A stretch of 64,000 bases of DNA from JBARRO01 sp049644265 (GTDB lineage Bacteria; Bacteroidota; Ignavibacteria; UBA10030): assembly GCA_049644265.1 (NCBI GenBank), contig JBARRO010000139.1, positions 1 through 64,000 of the forward strand, given 5' to 3'. The position numbers and the translations under genes were made by a program. Below, piece by piece: positions 8,842 through 18,493 of the stretch. The notes beneath the pieces were generated by a model that did not search any database, was not told the origin of the DNA, and was given only the letters and a program-made list of their open reading frames with translations. Positions within the stretch are counted from its first letter, which is position 1, and each line of letters starts with the position of its first letter.

Positions 8842-9963
8842 TCAGGCCAGCTGAACAATCCGTTCCGCCACGCGCCTTGACGCTCCCACCGTGCCGAGCA
8901 TTCCTTTCACTTTCGACAACTCTGCTTTCATTTCACTCAACCGCGCTTCATCGGCAAGCAGCCGGAGCGCTCCGCGAACCAGGGTCCGCGGGGATGCCCG
9001 GTGCTGGATGAATTCGGGCACAATGCGTTTGCCGGCAACAATGTTCACGAGGCCGATATTCTTGATGCTGACGAGCACTCTGCCGATCAGGTACGTCAGC
9101 CACGAAGTCTTGTACAAGACGAACATCGGCGTTCCAAAGCACGCCGTTTCCAGCGTCGCGGTGCCCGACGTAACAAGCGCAAAATCGGCGTTGGCCATGA
9201 GCTCGTAGGTCGCCCCTTTGACAAGCCGGATTCCGTCGAGGTTGAAAAGGGTTTTGAAATATTGTTCCTCGAGGGTTGGCGCCACTCCGACCGCGACCTC
9301 CATATTCCGTCGGATTGCGATGGCCTTCGCTGCGGAAAGCATAGCCGGAAAGATCGTTTCGATTTCCTGACGCCTGCTTCCGGGCAAGAGCCCGATGAGT
9401 TTCTTTTTCTCGTCGAGGTCGTACCGTTTGAAAAAATTCTTCCGGTCAAGCTGAGACTGAAGGACTTCCAGAAGCGGATGGCCGACGAATTCGACGTCGA
9501 TTCCCTCCTTACGATACAGGTCCACCTCAAACGGAAAAATGACGAGCATCTTATCCACCAGTCCCTTCATCTTTTTGATCCTCGACTTGTGCCACGCCCA
9601 CACCTGGGGGCTGATGTAGTACACCACGGGCACTCCGTATTTCTTGGCGACAGCCGCAAACCTCAGATTGAACCCCGGATAGTCTATCAGAAGAATGACG
9701 TCGGGCTTTTTGAACCTGACGATCTGGCCGAGCGTATGTTCCATCGCTTTGATGAACGGCAAATGCTTGAGCACCTCGACGAACCCCATGAATCCCAGTT
9801 CCTTGATGTGATAGATGAGGTCCATTCCTTCGCGCTTCATCTTGTCTCCCCCCACACCGTAGACGTCGATTTCGGGGGAGATACGTTTGAGCTCACGGAC
9901 AACACCCGAGCCGTGCAGGTCACCGGACGCCTCGCCCGCGATGATCATGACTCTGCGGACCAC
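8842..9963 (-). CDS. lpxB: Lipid-A-disaccharide synthase
   Basis: Glycosyltransferase family 19 enzyme joining UDP-diacylglucosamine and lipid X to make the lipid A disaccharide. GEASGDLHG at the N-terminus, YPGFNLRFA in the middle and LLPGSRRQEI are the classic LpxB motifs. At 373 residues it has the expected size. The most likely start is GTG at 9963; an ATG 15 bases inside is the alternative. Only 2 bases separate it from the membrane methyltransferase-like gene upstream. lpxA, lpxC and lpxD are not in the window. Confidence 0.96.
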   Translation of the reverse strand: MVRRVMIIAGEASGDLHGSGVVRELKRISPEIDVYGVGGDKMKREGMDLIYHIKELGFMGFVEVLKHLPFIKAMEHTLGQIVRFKKPDVILLIDYPGFNLRFAAVAKKYGVPVVYYISPQVWAWHKSRIKKMKGLVDKMLVIFPFEVDLYRKEGIDVEFVGHPLLEVLQSQLDRKNFFKRYDLDEKKKLIGLLPGSRRQEIETIFPAMLSAAKAIAIRRNMEVAVGVAPTLEEQYFKTLFNLDGIRLVKGATYELMANADFALVTSGTATLETACFGTPMFVLYKTSWLTYLIGRVLVSIKNIGLVNIVAGKRIVPEFIQHRASPRTLVRGALRLLADEARLSEMKAELSKVKGMLGTVGASRRVAERIVQLA

Positions 9964-9965
9964 GG

Positions 9966-10550
9966 TCAGCCCCTATACCAAAGAACGACAAGAATGAGCA
10001 TCACGAGAAGAATCGCCTGAAGCGTTCTACGTTCGGATTGCCCCGCCTCAGCCCATTTTGGCGATTGCGAAGCTTGTGCAGGGTGTTCGTAGCGACTCCA
10101 TCGTGGGAAAAACCTCGGCACATTTTTTTTGAATTCCCTATACGCCGCGCCAAATTCTTTTTCGAGAAATTCCTCCTCGAGCGAGACGATCATCCCATAC
10201 TGAAACGAGAAATACACCAGTGCGAGAATTTGAAGCCATGGCACCAACGCGTTCGACATGATGCCGATGCCGGTGTAGAGGAGGATATTCCCGATATACA
10301 GCGGGTTCCGAACGTACGCAAACGGACCGGCAAGGATCACTTCCGGCGCGCCGACACTTGCGACGCGGGTCAGGCTTCCTGCGTACGCGACCCCCCAGAA
10401 TCTGAGAAATTCCCCGGTGACGACAACGGCAAAGCCCACGACCATCGTCAGGGCAGACGGTTGGGCGAACACCACCATGACCGCAAGGAACGGAATCGGA
10501 GTGTAGCTGCGATAGTGAAAAAGACTTTCACGGAATGACACGGGATTCAT
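9966..10550 (-). CDS. Isoprenylcysteine carboxyl methyltransferase / PEMT-family membrane protein
   Basis: A 194-residue polytopic protein with about four or five hydrophobic helices. GPFAYVRNPLYIGN followed by EEEFLEKEFGAAYREF matches the conserved C-terminal SAM-binding region of the ICMT/phospholipid-methyltransferase superfamily. The substrate cannot be read from sequence; bacterial members are mostly uncharacterised and may methylate lipids or membrane thiols. The ATG overlaps the stop of the upstream phosphatase gene as ATGA, indicating translational coupling, and lpxB follows directly, which hints at an envelope role. Confidence 0.8.
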   Translation of the reverse strand: MNPVSFRESLFHYRSYTPIPFLAVMVVFAQPSALTMVVGFAVVVTGEFLRFWGVAYAGSLTRVASVGAPEVILAGPFAYVRNPLYIGNILLYTGIGIMSNALVPWLQILALVYFSFQYGMIVSLEEEFLEKEFGAAYREFKKNVPRFFPRWSRYEHPAQASQSPKWAEAGQSERRTLQAILLVMLILVVLWYRG

Positions 10551-11260
10551 CCTTGCATGAAGACTTCACGCCGCGCCATGACCGCCTCGCGTCGCCGCTT
10601 GGGCTTGTGCTGAAGAATTTCGGCTAGTCGTGCGTGGACTTCCCTGAAGTCGTCGAAGGCGTGATAACTGATGTTTTGTTCCTGGCAGTACTTGATCAGG
10701 CTTCTTTTTGCAAACACAATATCGGCAAACCGCACCGGACACCGGTCCGATATCCCGTCACCGACGTAGACAACCACATCTTCATCGGCGCTCTGCGTAA
10801 GCATGTGGTTTCGTTTGCAGTTGCCGCAATAATCGCATTCTGCATCGGCATACGGGAACGAAACCTCGAGGCTCGTTCCTCCGGCGGTCGTGACGAATTC
10901 CAGATGGTTGGCGTACCAGGGAAGGCGGCCGAGGCCGTGGCGTGCAAGAATTCTTCCAACATAAAAATCCAATCCGTCGCTCAGAATGGCTAAGGGGATT
11001 TCCCTCTCGTTACAAAAATCTACAAATCCCTTGAAGTACGGATCAAGCGAAAACTGTTCCAGGAATGATTCAAACTCCGCGGCTGTTACATTCTTCACAG
11101 CAGCGCATTCTCGTGTGAGACACTCTCGTGCGGTGGCTGTGCCGTCGAGATACCCCTTCACAATCTCGTTTGCCAGCTCCCCCACATACGTCCGGAAAAA
11201 CCGATTACCGATATCGATCGGTGAGACTGTTCCGTCAAAGTCGCAGAATACCCGCACCAT
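10547..11260 (-). CDS. HAD-superfamily phosphatase, MtnX-like
   Basis: Starts MVRVFCDFDGTVSPID, the HAD motif I with nucleophile and acid Asp (DFDGT). ILSDGLDFYV is motif II, and VYVGDGISDRCP is motif IV. The cysteine pair in CDYCGNCKRN is characteristic of the MtnX/phosphoserine-phosphatase-like subfamily, whose best-known member acts in methionine salvage. No other mtn gene is nearby, so the true substrate is uncertain; another small phosphorylated metabolite is possible. Overlaps the next gene by ATGA and lies 8 bases after smc. Confidence 0.75.
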   Translation of the reverse strand: MVRVFCDFDGTVSPIDIGNRFFRTYVGELANEIVKGYLDGTATARECLTRECAAVKNVTAAEFESFLEQFSLDPYFKGFVDFCNEREIPLAILSDGLDFYVGRILARHGLGRLPWYANHLEFVTTAGGTSLEVSFPYADAECDYCGNCKRNHMLTQSADEDVVVYVGDGISDRCPVRFADIVFAKRSLIKYCQEQNISYHAFDDFREVHARLAEILQHKPKRRREAVMARREVFMQG

Positions 11261-11268
11261 GCAGCGCT

Positions 11269-14200
11269 CTACGTTTTCTCCACCTGCGTGTCGAATTTCA
11301 CCGAGACAAGCTTTGAGATCCCCTCTTCTTCCATCGTCACACCGTAGAGGGCATTCGTCGCTTCCATCGTTCGCTTGTTGTGGGTTACGACGATGAACTG
11401 TGTGTTGTCCGAGAACTTGCGAAGAATCCGGGTAAACCGGTCGATGTTGGAATCGTCAAGCGGCGCATCGACCTCGTCCAGGATACAGAACGGGCTCGGT
11501 TTCACCAAATAGATTGCAAAGAGCAAAGCAATGGCGGTCAGGGTTTTCTCACCGCCTGACAGAAGATCGATCGACGTCGGACGCTTTCCCCGCGGCTTTG
11601 CGATGATTTCAATTCGTGCCTCAAGCGGATCGACTCCGTCCTCAAGACGAAGGTCGCATTCATCACCCTCATCGAAGAGTCCTTTGAACGTCGCGATGAA
11701 ATTGTCCCGAATCAGCTCAAACGTGGCGCTGAACTGTTTTTGCGCTGTCGTATTGATCTCGTCGATGGTTGCCACCAGAGTCTTCTCCGACTCCTGGAGG
11801 TCATCCCTCTGGGCCACGACGAAGTCGAGGCGTTCCTTTTCACTTTTGTACTCATCGAACGCCGCAAAGTTCACCGCGCCGAGGTTTCTGATTTTGTCCT
11901 TCAGCACCCGGACTTCCTCCCGAGCGGTATTGAAATCGTACTGATCACCGTCAGGGTATTCCTTCAGCTGGAGCTCAAGGTCGAGTTCATCTTTCGCCCT
12001 TGACTTCAGGTTCTCGGCCTTCATGGTCAATTCCTGGACTTTAATCTCCAGGTCGTGAGCCGCTTGCAGAGAGCCTTCCTGTTTCAGGCGCTCATCCTTG
12101 AGCTTCATCTCGATTTCATGCATCCGGCCACGCTTTGCACCGTAGTCCTTGTCGACTGATTTCTTGCGTTCCAGGAGCGATTCAAATTCCTGGCGCGAAA
12201 GGGACAGGTCCGTTTCCAGGTCACGCGCTTCAAACGCGATACGGTCGATTTCCTCGCGGGAGGCTGTGACTTCTGCGGACCGCTGGTCGAAGAGGGCCGC
12301 AACCGAGTCGAGGTTCGAGCTCGTGTAGTCGATCGACTGCTGGATGCGCTGTTCTTCTGATTTCAAAGAGAGCACCCGGACATTCGCCTCATTCGTCACG
12401 CGCGCGTATTCATTCCCGAGCGCCTCCATCGTTTCAAGCTCGCTCGTTAACACGCCCACCTGGCGCTCCGACTCCGCCTTCGTGCGTTCGACCCGCTCAA
12501 GGGAAGGAATCAGCGTCCTGAGCTCTGCATTCAGCGTTTCAATCTCGCTGTTCAGCTTGTTCGTTTCGGTCCGATTGCGGTCGATGTTCTCCAGAGCCCG
12601 CTTCTTTTCAAACTCCAGTTGGGCGATGCGGACCTCCACGGAAGTCTTCTGCTGTTCGAGAGCGCGGGCGTCGTCCGTCAACTTCCTCAGGTTTACGCCT
12701 TCGAGCTCTTCAGCCTTCTTCTCCATTTCCTCTTTGAGCTTTTCGTGGCGTTCCTTCAGCCGGCGGAGTTCTTCCGTGAGCTCCTCGAGCTGGGATTTCT
12801 TGCTGATGTGGCCGCCCTCATCCTGGCGAAGGCTACCCCCGCGCACGACACCTTTTCCGGTGATTACTTCACCTTCGAGGGTCACGCAACGCATGTTCGG
12901 GTATACCGCGACCAGCCGGTTTGCTGCAGCGACATCGTTGACAAGCAGCGTCTCATCGAACAGGAAATTGAAGAGCGCCTCGTACCGGCCGTCAAATTCG
13001 ATGAGGCTGCTCATCCATCCCACCACCCCTTCGTCCTGAAGAGCGATCCGGTGGTTCGAAATGTGAGGCAGGCGATTCAGGCAGATGAATGTTGCTTTCC
13101 CCTTCTGGTTCCGCTTGAGGAAGTCCATCGCCGCATAGGCCCGCTCGACGTTATCGACAACCACGTACCCTGCAGCCTCGCCAAGCGCAGTCTCCACGGC
13201 AATCCGATAGCGGGGGTCGGTGGTCAGCGCTTCGCCAACGGTTGTCTGAATGTCGGAGTTCCACTCGTTGCTTGTAATCAGATACCGGGCACCCTCAGAA
13301 TAGCCGTCAAAGCTTTCGACAAGACCTTTGAGAAAGTCGATGCGCGCTTCCTTGCGCTCGATTTCCCCGCGCACTTCCAGCTCCCGGTGATGCAGGGCTT
13401 CAACCTCATCCTGAAGCTTGCGCTTGTAGTCTTCCATCTGATGCGTTCGGACTTCGGCTTCGGCAAACGCGCGCCGGAGTTCCTTGTTCTCGGCCGTGAG
13501 CTTTCCAATCAGCTCACTGTTGTTATCGATATCCTGTCCGTAGATCCCATTCTCCTCGGTCGTGTACCCAATGCGGCCGCGGATATTCTCGATGCGAGCT
13601 TTCGACTGGCCTTCCGTGTTCCGAAGCTCCGACATCTGATGCAGCAGAGCAAGCACCTGGTCCTGGCCCGACTTCAACTCTGTCTTTTTCGCGTTCAGCT
13701 GAATTTCGAATTCATCGAGCTCCCGTTTCTTCTTCTTATGATCTTCCTCTGCGGCTCCCACCTTCTCCCGAACAGCCTCCAGGCCGCGGAACAGCTCTGT
13801 CTGCTTATTTTTCAGTTCCTGCCGCTGTTTCTGGAAATCGATTTTTTCCCGTTCGAAGCGCTCGATGTTTGCGACAAGCGAACGACGTCGTTCGGCTGTC
13901 GTGGCCTGCTTTTGTTCAAACTGATGGATCCTGGATTGATGCTCGGAAAGGTCATTCTGTGCAGCGGTGAGCTGATCCTCCAGCTCCTGCAATTCCGTCC
14001 GAAGGACATCCAGGAGAGCTTCCTCCTGCCGCACTTCCACGTCGATTCTGTTCTTCTCCGTGACGGCAATGGAAAGCTGTTCGCGCAGGGGGGCGATTTT
14101 AGAGACCACGCTCGAGTACTCCCGTTCCATCAGGTCTGTCTCCAGGCCCTGCAGCTGCTTCACAAGTTCGTTGTAGCGTTCAGCCCGCTGAGCTTGGCGC

Positions 14201-14817
14201 TCGAGCGATTTGACGGCTTTTTCCACTTCCCGGACGATGTCATTGACCCTCGTCAGGTCGAGGCGAACGCTCTCAAGCCTCCGGTAAGCCTCTTTTCTTC
14301 TGTGTTTGTACTTCGTCACACCAGCGGACTCTTCGAATAGACGTCGCCGCTCGTCCGAGCTGTCGCTCAGAATGCTTTCGACCATCTTCAGCTCGATGAC
14401 CGAGTATGCATCCGAGCCCATGCCGGTATCCATGAAGAGGTCCCGGATATCCTTGAGCCGGCAGAGCGTCTTGTTGATGTAGTACTCGCTCTCTCCGGAC
14501 CGAAACACCCGCCGCGTGATTGTCACTTCCGAATACTCGGTCGGGAGAATTCCCTTTGTGTTTTCGATCGTGATGGAGACTTCGGCGACATTCAGAGGCT
14601 TTCGGGATTTCGTCCCGTTGAAAATGACGTCCTCCATCTTGTCGCTTCTGAGGGTCGTAGGCCGCTGCTCTCCGAGCGCCCAGCGAAGAGCGTCGACAAC
14701 ATTGGTTTTGCCGCAGCCGTTCGGGCCGACAATGCCCGTCAGACCGCTGTCGAAGTCGAGATTAACCTTCTGCGCAAATGACTTGAAGCCAAAGATTTCC
14801 AGCTTCGATAGATACAT
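11269..14817 (-). CDS. smc: Chromosome segregation ATPase SMC
   Basis: Condensin subunit that organises and segregates chromosomes; works as a dimer, usually with ScpA/ScpB. At 1182 residues it is a full-length SMC: Walker A GPNGCGKT at 31-38, two long charged coiled coils, a hinge around residues 500-660 (SFDGYSEGARYL to GEVITGKGVVRGG), and a C-terminal head with signature LLSGGEKTLTAIALLFA and Walker B FCILDEVDAPLDD. Its ATG overlaps the stop of the upstream GH2-like gene by one base (TAATG), so it is translationally coupled to that membrane protein, an unusual partner. Confidence 0.97.
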   Translation of the reverse strand: MYLSKLEIFGFKSFAQKVNLDFDSGLTGIVGPNGCGKTNVVDALRWALGEQRPTTLRSDKMEDVIFNGTKSRKPLNVAEVSITIENTKGILPTEYSEVTITRRVFRSGESEYYINKTLCRLKDIRDLFMDTGMGSDAYSVIELKMVESILSDSSDERRRLFEESAGVTKYKHRRKEAYRRLESVRLDLTRVNDIVREVEKAVKSLERQAQRAERYNELVKQLQGLETDLMEREYSSVVSKIAPLREQLSIAVTEKNRIDVEVRQEEALLDVLRTELQELEDQLTAAQNDLSEHQSRIHQFEQKQATTAERRRSLVANIERFEREKIDFQKQRQELKNKQTELFRGLEAVREKVGAAEEDHKKKKRELDEFEIQLNAKKTELKSGQDQVLALLHQMSELRNTEGQSKARIENIRGRIGYTTEENGIYGQDIDNNSELIGKLTAENKELRRAFAEAEVRTHQMEDYKRKLQDEVEALHHRELEVRGEIERKEARIDFLKGLVESFDGYSEGARYLITSNEWNSDIQTTVGEALTTDPRYRIAVETALGEAAGYVVVDNVERAYAAMDFLKRNQKGKATFICLNRLPHISNHRIALQDEGVVGWMSSLIEFDGRYEALFNFLFDETLLVNDVAAANRLVAVYPNMRCVTLEGEVITGKGVVRGGSLRQDEGGHISKKSQLEELTEELRRLKERHEKLKEEMEKKAEELEGVNLRKLTDDARALEQQKTSVEVRIAQLEFEKKRALENIDRNRTETNKLNSEIETLNAELRTLIPSLERVERTKAESERQVGVLTSELETMEALGNEYARVTNEANVRVLSLKSEEQRIQQSIDYTSSNLDSVAALFDQRSAEVTASREEIDRIAFEARDLETDLSLSRQEFESLLERKKSVDKDYGAKRGRMHEIEMKLKDERLKQEGSLQAAHDLEIKVQELTMKAENLKSRAKDELDLELQLKEYPDGDQYDFNTAREEVRVLKDKIRNLGAVNFAAFDEYKSEKERLDFVVAQRDDLQESEKTLVATIDEINTTAQKQFSATFELIRDNFIATFKGLFDEGDECDLRLEDGVDPLEARIEIIAKPRGKRPTSIDLLSGGEKTLTAIALLFAIYLVKPSPFCILDEVDAPLDDSNIDRFTRILRKFSDNTQFIVVTHNKRTMEATNALYGVTMEEEGISKLVSVKFDTQVEKT

Positions 14818-17453
14818 TAGCCAAGGCTCCGTGCGACGTTCACGACCAGTGAAAAATACGACCCTAACGCGTATGTCGAATCATAGTAGAAGAACAGGGC
14901 ACCCAGCAGCACGGCGCTTACAAGGACACCCCCCACATACACCTTTGCCGAGCTTAAGTCGTAGATAACGGAGACACCTTTGAGAATCCTGGAGAACGCC
15001 CAGAGCAAAAACACGAAGATCAGGACAAGAGAGGGAATGATGTAGAGTGGATTCTCCATGACCTTGAACAGACTCATCGCCACGGGGCTGAGGAATATCA
15101 GCGGCATTGCACCCCAGACCGAGACGGTATAGGAATGATACCAGGAGATTTTTTTTCGAATGAATACGGAACAAACCTTCACCAGCATTGCCAGAAGGCC
15201 AAACCCCACGAAGAAACACCCGGTAAAGGCCATAATTCCCGCCAGCGGATGCCAGGTTGCCCTGATAAACTGCTCCTTGAGCGAATCCCAAACGATGAAG
15301 TAGGTGAGCACATAGTCCGCAAACCTGTCCGCACGGTAATGATAGAGGATGCTCGACAGTACGACCGCAAGCGTAATGGAAATTGAAAGAGCAAGCAGGA
15401 GTGTTTGAAACATCGACACGGAGTGATGGTCGCGAAGGTCGGCGAAGAAATTGTATGAACGCAGAAACGCACGCTTGATCGCCTCACCGAACCGGCGGTT
15501 GTAGGTGTACTGATACCCGACCAGAATGATCACAAACAGACCCGAGAGCACATGCGCGACGGGAAAGCTCGACCGATACGTGCCGATGGGAATGGCGTTG
15601 ATTTTTTCTTCCGAGTAGAGCGCCCTGACCATTTCATACGATAACCTCTTTGCACGGTCATAGCTCATCAGACCGACCGGGTGAACGTAGTGGTCTTCGA
15701 TATTCACGTTCATGATCGGCCGGTCGCCTCGCCAGTCCGCGAACGACGATACAAAGCTGCCGGCGATCTTCAAATCCCTGATCGCGCCGTATTGCTGAAA
15801 GAAAAATCGTGCCTGAGCTTCCTGTGAGAGCGGGTCGCTGTATCCATTCCGGTTATTCTGGTCGACTTCCTTTCCATAGCTGAGCACAATCACCGGCTGG
15901 TTCGCGTGATCTTTTTTCCATTCGGACAAGAGCCGGCGAAAATTCTTCAGGTCGGCGGAAGGAAGGTTGATCGCAGCAAAGTCGACTTCCTTGGCGCACA
16001 CATCGTTATAGACCATCCGTGAACCAAAATAGACGGGGCGTGCGTCGAGAGACCGCGCCACGGCTGCAGCCTGCCGTACAAACGCGGCCGCGCGTTCATC
16101 CGCGGAGTCGAACTGGTCCCCGATTCCCCAGGCGAGCACAGCGGGGTTTTCCAGGTCGCGTTCAATCATTTCGCGTAGATAGGTGTCGGTGAGACTCTGG
16201 AAGGATTCGTCGGAGAGGATGTCGACCGGAGCGTTCCAGACGGGAACCTCTTCGAGTGCAAACAATCCGTAGCGGGCGCAAAGGTCAATCATGTACGGAT
16301 GCGGGGGATGGAACGCAAACCGCACTGCGTTGGCGCCGAGCGACTTCATCAGCACCACGTCTTTATCCATCTGTTCGTAGGTCAGGGAAGCTCCGACGCC
16401 CGGGTGGTCTTCGTGCCAGACAATGCCTTTCAGGGTCGCGGCAACACCGTTGACCTCGAAGGATTTGGCCCCGACGACCACATGGGAGAATCCGATGAGC
16501 CGGTCCATTTCATCGATGGCCAACTTTTGTTTACCCTCAACAGAGAAGATCGTCGCCCGGAGGAAATAGAGCTCGGGAGTTTCGGGACTCCACAGTCTCG
16601 GCTCGTTCATTGTCAACGAAGTCTCAACGTTGTGCTCCTTGTTCCGTTCGAGCGAGAGAGCGACCGGAAGCGATTGGGCAACGACGGCCTGCGACATCTT
16701 GTCTACCAATTCCAGACCCACCATATAGCTGACGTTCACAGGGCGGTTGTCCGAAGAGTCTTTCTTGAGTCCCTGGAACCCTCTGTTACTGATAACAGCG
16801 GATACGCGGATCGTGCCTACCTTCAGGTCCGTACTGACGGTGGGGAGTGCATGGAGCTCCGAGATCCATAATCGCGGCGTCACAAGAATGTACACATCGC
16901 GCAGAATCCCGCCGTAGTTTCTCCAACCCCAGACTTGTTTCCGCAACGGCAGCGTTGATCGTCCGTTGAGTCGATTGTCGACGACGATCTGAATGGAATT
17001 CTCCGGTCCAAGCTGCAACGCTTCGTCCGGGATATCGAACTCCGTTGTCGTGTATCCCCCGACATGCTTCCCGATGAAGACATCGTTGACAAAAACTTCG
17101 CACTCATAGTTGATTCCGAACGCAACCAGACGAAACACGTGCGACTGAAGGAGCGATTCGTCCATCGTGAACTTCCGACGGAAGGTTACTTTTCCTTCAA
17201 AGTCGAGCGAGCTCGGGACCTTGAGTTCGCTCCATGTCTCTTTGTCCGTTGAGAATGTCCAGGTTCCGGCGAGGTCGATTTTCTCTCGCAGCGGTGTGTC
17301 GGGATAGATGCCGGCGTCCTGGCCCCTGAGCGTCGGCTGGCCATTTTCCAGAATCCGTTGTTGTGCAAAAACCGGGGTAATTAGAAATAATGCGGAGACA
17401 AGTGGAAGAAAAAGGCTGAAAATACGGGGGAAAATGTGAGGTTTTCTTGTCAA
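14817..17453 (-). CDS. Membrane-anchored GH2-like protein, probably catalytically inactive
   Basis: Order of parts: signal peptide (FSLFLPLVSALFLITPVFAQ), GH2 sugar-binding jelly roll, Ig-like domain, GH2 TIM barrel (HEDHPGVGAS, GANAVRFAFHPPHPYM, LFALEEVPVW), then about 270 residues with six or seven membrane helices, resembling a Yip1-type region. In active GH2 enzymes the acid/base Glu lies in a GNE motif after a tryptophan. Here that site reads WGIGDQF (around 16110-16121). The nucleophile region, normally SEYG, reads VLSYGKE (around 15875). Both catalytic glutamates therefore seem lost. Start uncertain: I chose TTG 17453; the frame stays open to another TTG at 17531. No good ribosome-binding site is seen for either. 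Confidence 0.72.
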   Translation of the reverse strand: MTRKPHIFPRIFSLFLPLVSALFLITPVFAQQRILENGQPTLRGQDAGIYPDTPLREKIDLAGTWTFSTDKETWSELKVPSSLDFEGKVTFRRKFTMDESLLQSHVFRLVAFGINYECEVFVNDVFIGKHVGGYTTTEFDIPDEALQLGPENSIQIVVDNRLNGRSTLPLRKQVWGWRNYGGILRDVYILVTPRLWISELHALPTVSTDLKVGTIRVSAVISNRGFQGLKKDSSDNRPVNVSYMVGLELVDKMSQAVVAQSLPVALSLERNKEHNVETSLTMNEPRLWSPETPELYFLRATIFSVEGKQKLAIDEMDRLIGFSHVVVGAKSFEVNGVAATLKGIVWHEDHPGVGASLTYEQMDKDVVLMKSLGANAVRFAFHPPHPYMIDLCARYGLFALEEVPVWNAPVDILSDESFQSLTDTYLREMIERDLENPAVLAWGIGDQFDSADERAAAFVRQAAAVARSLDARPVYFGSRMVYNDVCAKEVDFAAINLPSADLKNFRRLLSEWKKDHANQPVIVLSYGKEVDQNNRNGYSDPLSQEAQARFFFQQYGAIRDLKIAGSFVSSFADWRGDRPIMNVNIEDHYVHPVGLMSYDRAKRLSYEMVRALYSEEKINAIPIGTYRSSFPVAHVLSGLFVIILVGYQYTYNRRFGEAIKRAFLRSYNFFADLRDHHSVSMFQTLLLALSISITLAVVLSSILYHYRADRFADYVLTYFIVWDSLKEQFIRATWHPLAGIMAFTGCFFVGFGLLAMLVKVCSVFIRKKISWYHSYTVSVWGAMPLIFLSPVAMSLFKVMENPLYIIPSLVLIFVFLLWAFSRILKGVSVIYDLSSAKVYVGGVLVSAVLLGALFFYYDSTYALGSYFSLVVNVARSLG

Positions 17454-17550
17454 TTCAGTTGAAGCAGGATGTGCGCCAAGAAGCTGTCGGAAAACCCGAC
17501 AATACGCAGAATGACTCTGAATATAATACAAAAAGGAGGGGAAAGCAACG

Positions 17551-17577
17551 GAAAAGGGCGGTCTGACGACCGCCCCT
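17551..17577 (-). terminator. Intrinsic terminator after tpiA
   Basis: gggcggtc (17556-17563) and gaccgccc (17568-17575) form a perfect 8-base stem with a tgac loop. Read on the minus strand the hairpin is followed by TTTTCC. It lies about 90 bases past the tpiA stop, so it ends the tpiA transcript before the GH2-smc operon. Confidence 0.8.
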
Positions 17578-17665
17578 TGAATTTAGGAAGCTGTAAAATG
17601 AAGAGATTAATGGAACTTGTGGATGCTCGATGTAATCCCGGGCGAGTTTTCTTCAAGCGCTGCAG

Positions 17666-18430
17666 CTACTCACCTGCTGCCGCCTTAATGATCGAGGCAA
17701 ATGAGTCGGCCTTAAGGCAAGCGCCGCCTACGAGTGCGCCGTCGATGTCCGGCTGCTTCATAAGGTCTGCGGCATTTTCCGGCTTGACGCTCCCGCCATA
17801 CTGCAGGACGACTTTCTCTGCAACAATCCAGCCATACACCTGACCCACCTGCTTCCGGATGAATTGATGAACATCCTGTGCCTGCTGCGGCGTCGCGACT
17901 TTTCCGGTACCGATTGCCCAGACCGGCTCGTACGCGACGATCAGCCGTTCGACTTCCGGGGAAGCGAGCTCTTTCAGACACCCTCTCACCTGAACAGACA
18001 CAACTTGTTCCGTGATGTTCCTTTCCCGCTCCTGAAGCGTCTCGCCAACACACACGATGGGGATCAAACCAGCAGCAATCGCCTTCTTCGCCTTCTTGTT
18101 GATGAGGTCGTTCGTCTCGCCAAAATACTGACGCCGCTCGGAGTGGCCAAGTATGACGTAGGCGCAGCCGGCTGACTTCAACATCTTTGAAGAAATTTCT
18201 CCAGTGAACGCGCCATCGTCTTCAACGTGCATGTTCTGCGCGCCGAGGGCGATCGGACTTCCCTCCAGAACCTTGTGGGCGAGGGAGAGAGACGTAAATG
18301 GCGGGCAGACGATCACCCGGGTTCCTTTGAGTGGGAAATTAAGCTTGGTTTTGAGATCATTCAAGAGTGCGGAGGATTCGCCAAGATCCTTGTACATTTT
18401 CCAGTTGCCGGCGATGATTTTGGGTCTCAT
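17666..18430 (-). CDS. tpiA: Triosephosphate isomerase
   Basis: Interconverts dihydroxyacetone phosphate and glyceraldehyde 3-phosphate. It has 254 residues and the full (beta/alpha)8 motif set: GNWKMYK with the catalytic Lys at the N-terminus, ILGHSERR with the catalytic His, AYEPVWAIGTGK with the catalytic Glu, and YGGSVKPENA as the phosphate loop. Ends at a strong terminator, so it is probably a monocistronic unit. Confidence 0.97.
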   Translation of the reverse strand: MRPKIIAGNWKMYKDLGESSALLNDLKTKLNFPLKGTRVIVCPPFTSLSLAHKVLEGSPIALGAQNMHVEDDGAFTGEISSKMLKSAGCAYVILGHSERRQYFGETNDLINKKAKKAIAAGLIPIVCVGETLQERERNITEQVVSVQVRGCLKELASPEVERLIVAYEPVWAIGTGKVATPQQAQDVHQFIRKQVGQVYGWIVAEKVVLQYGGSVKPENAADLMKQPDIDGALVGGACLKADSFASIIKAAAGE

Positions 18431-18440
18431 GATGTCTTTG

Positions 18441-18488
18441 AGAGTCTATGAGTGGATGAGTAGATGAGTAGTGGAGTAGTGAAGAAAG
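18441..18488. repeat. gatgagtagatgagtag-type repeat tract
   Basis: Imperfect units gagtctatgagt, gatgagtag and gtggagtagt fill the gap between tpiA and the four-helix-bundle gene. A tract of the same type lies inverted on the other side of that small gene (18873-18902); more copies occur at 52430-52512 and near 37350 and 40040. Confidence 0.7.
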
Positions 18489-18493
18489 AGATG

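Noticed and set aside
9001..10020. 339-residue plus-strand frame opposite lpxB
   Set aside because: Antisense shadow of a complete lpxB with intact motifs.
12619..14340. 573-residue open frame on the plus strand opposite smc
   Set aside because: It mirrors the smc reading frame, has no recognisable domain, and smc is full length with all motifs. Typical antisense shadow.
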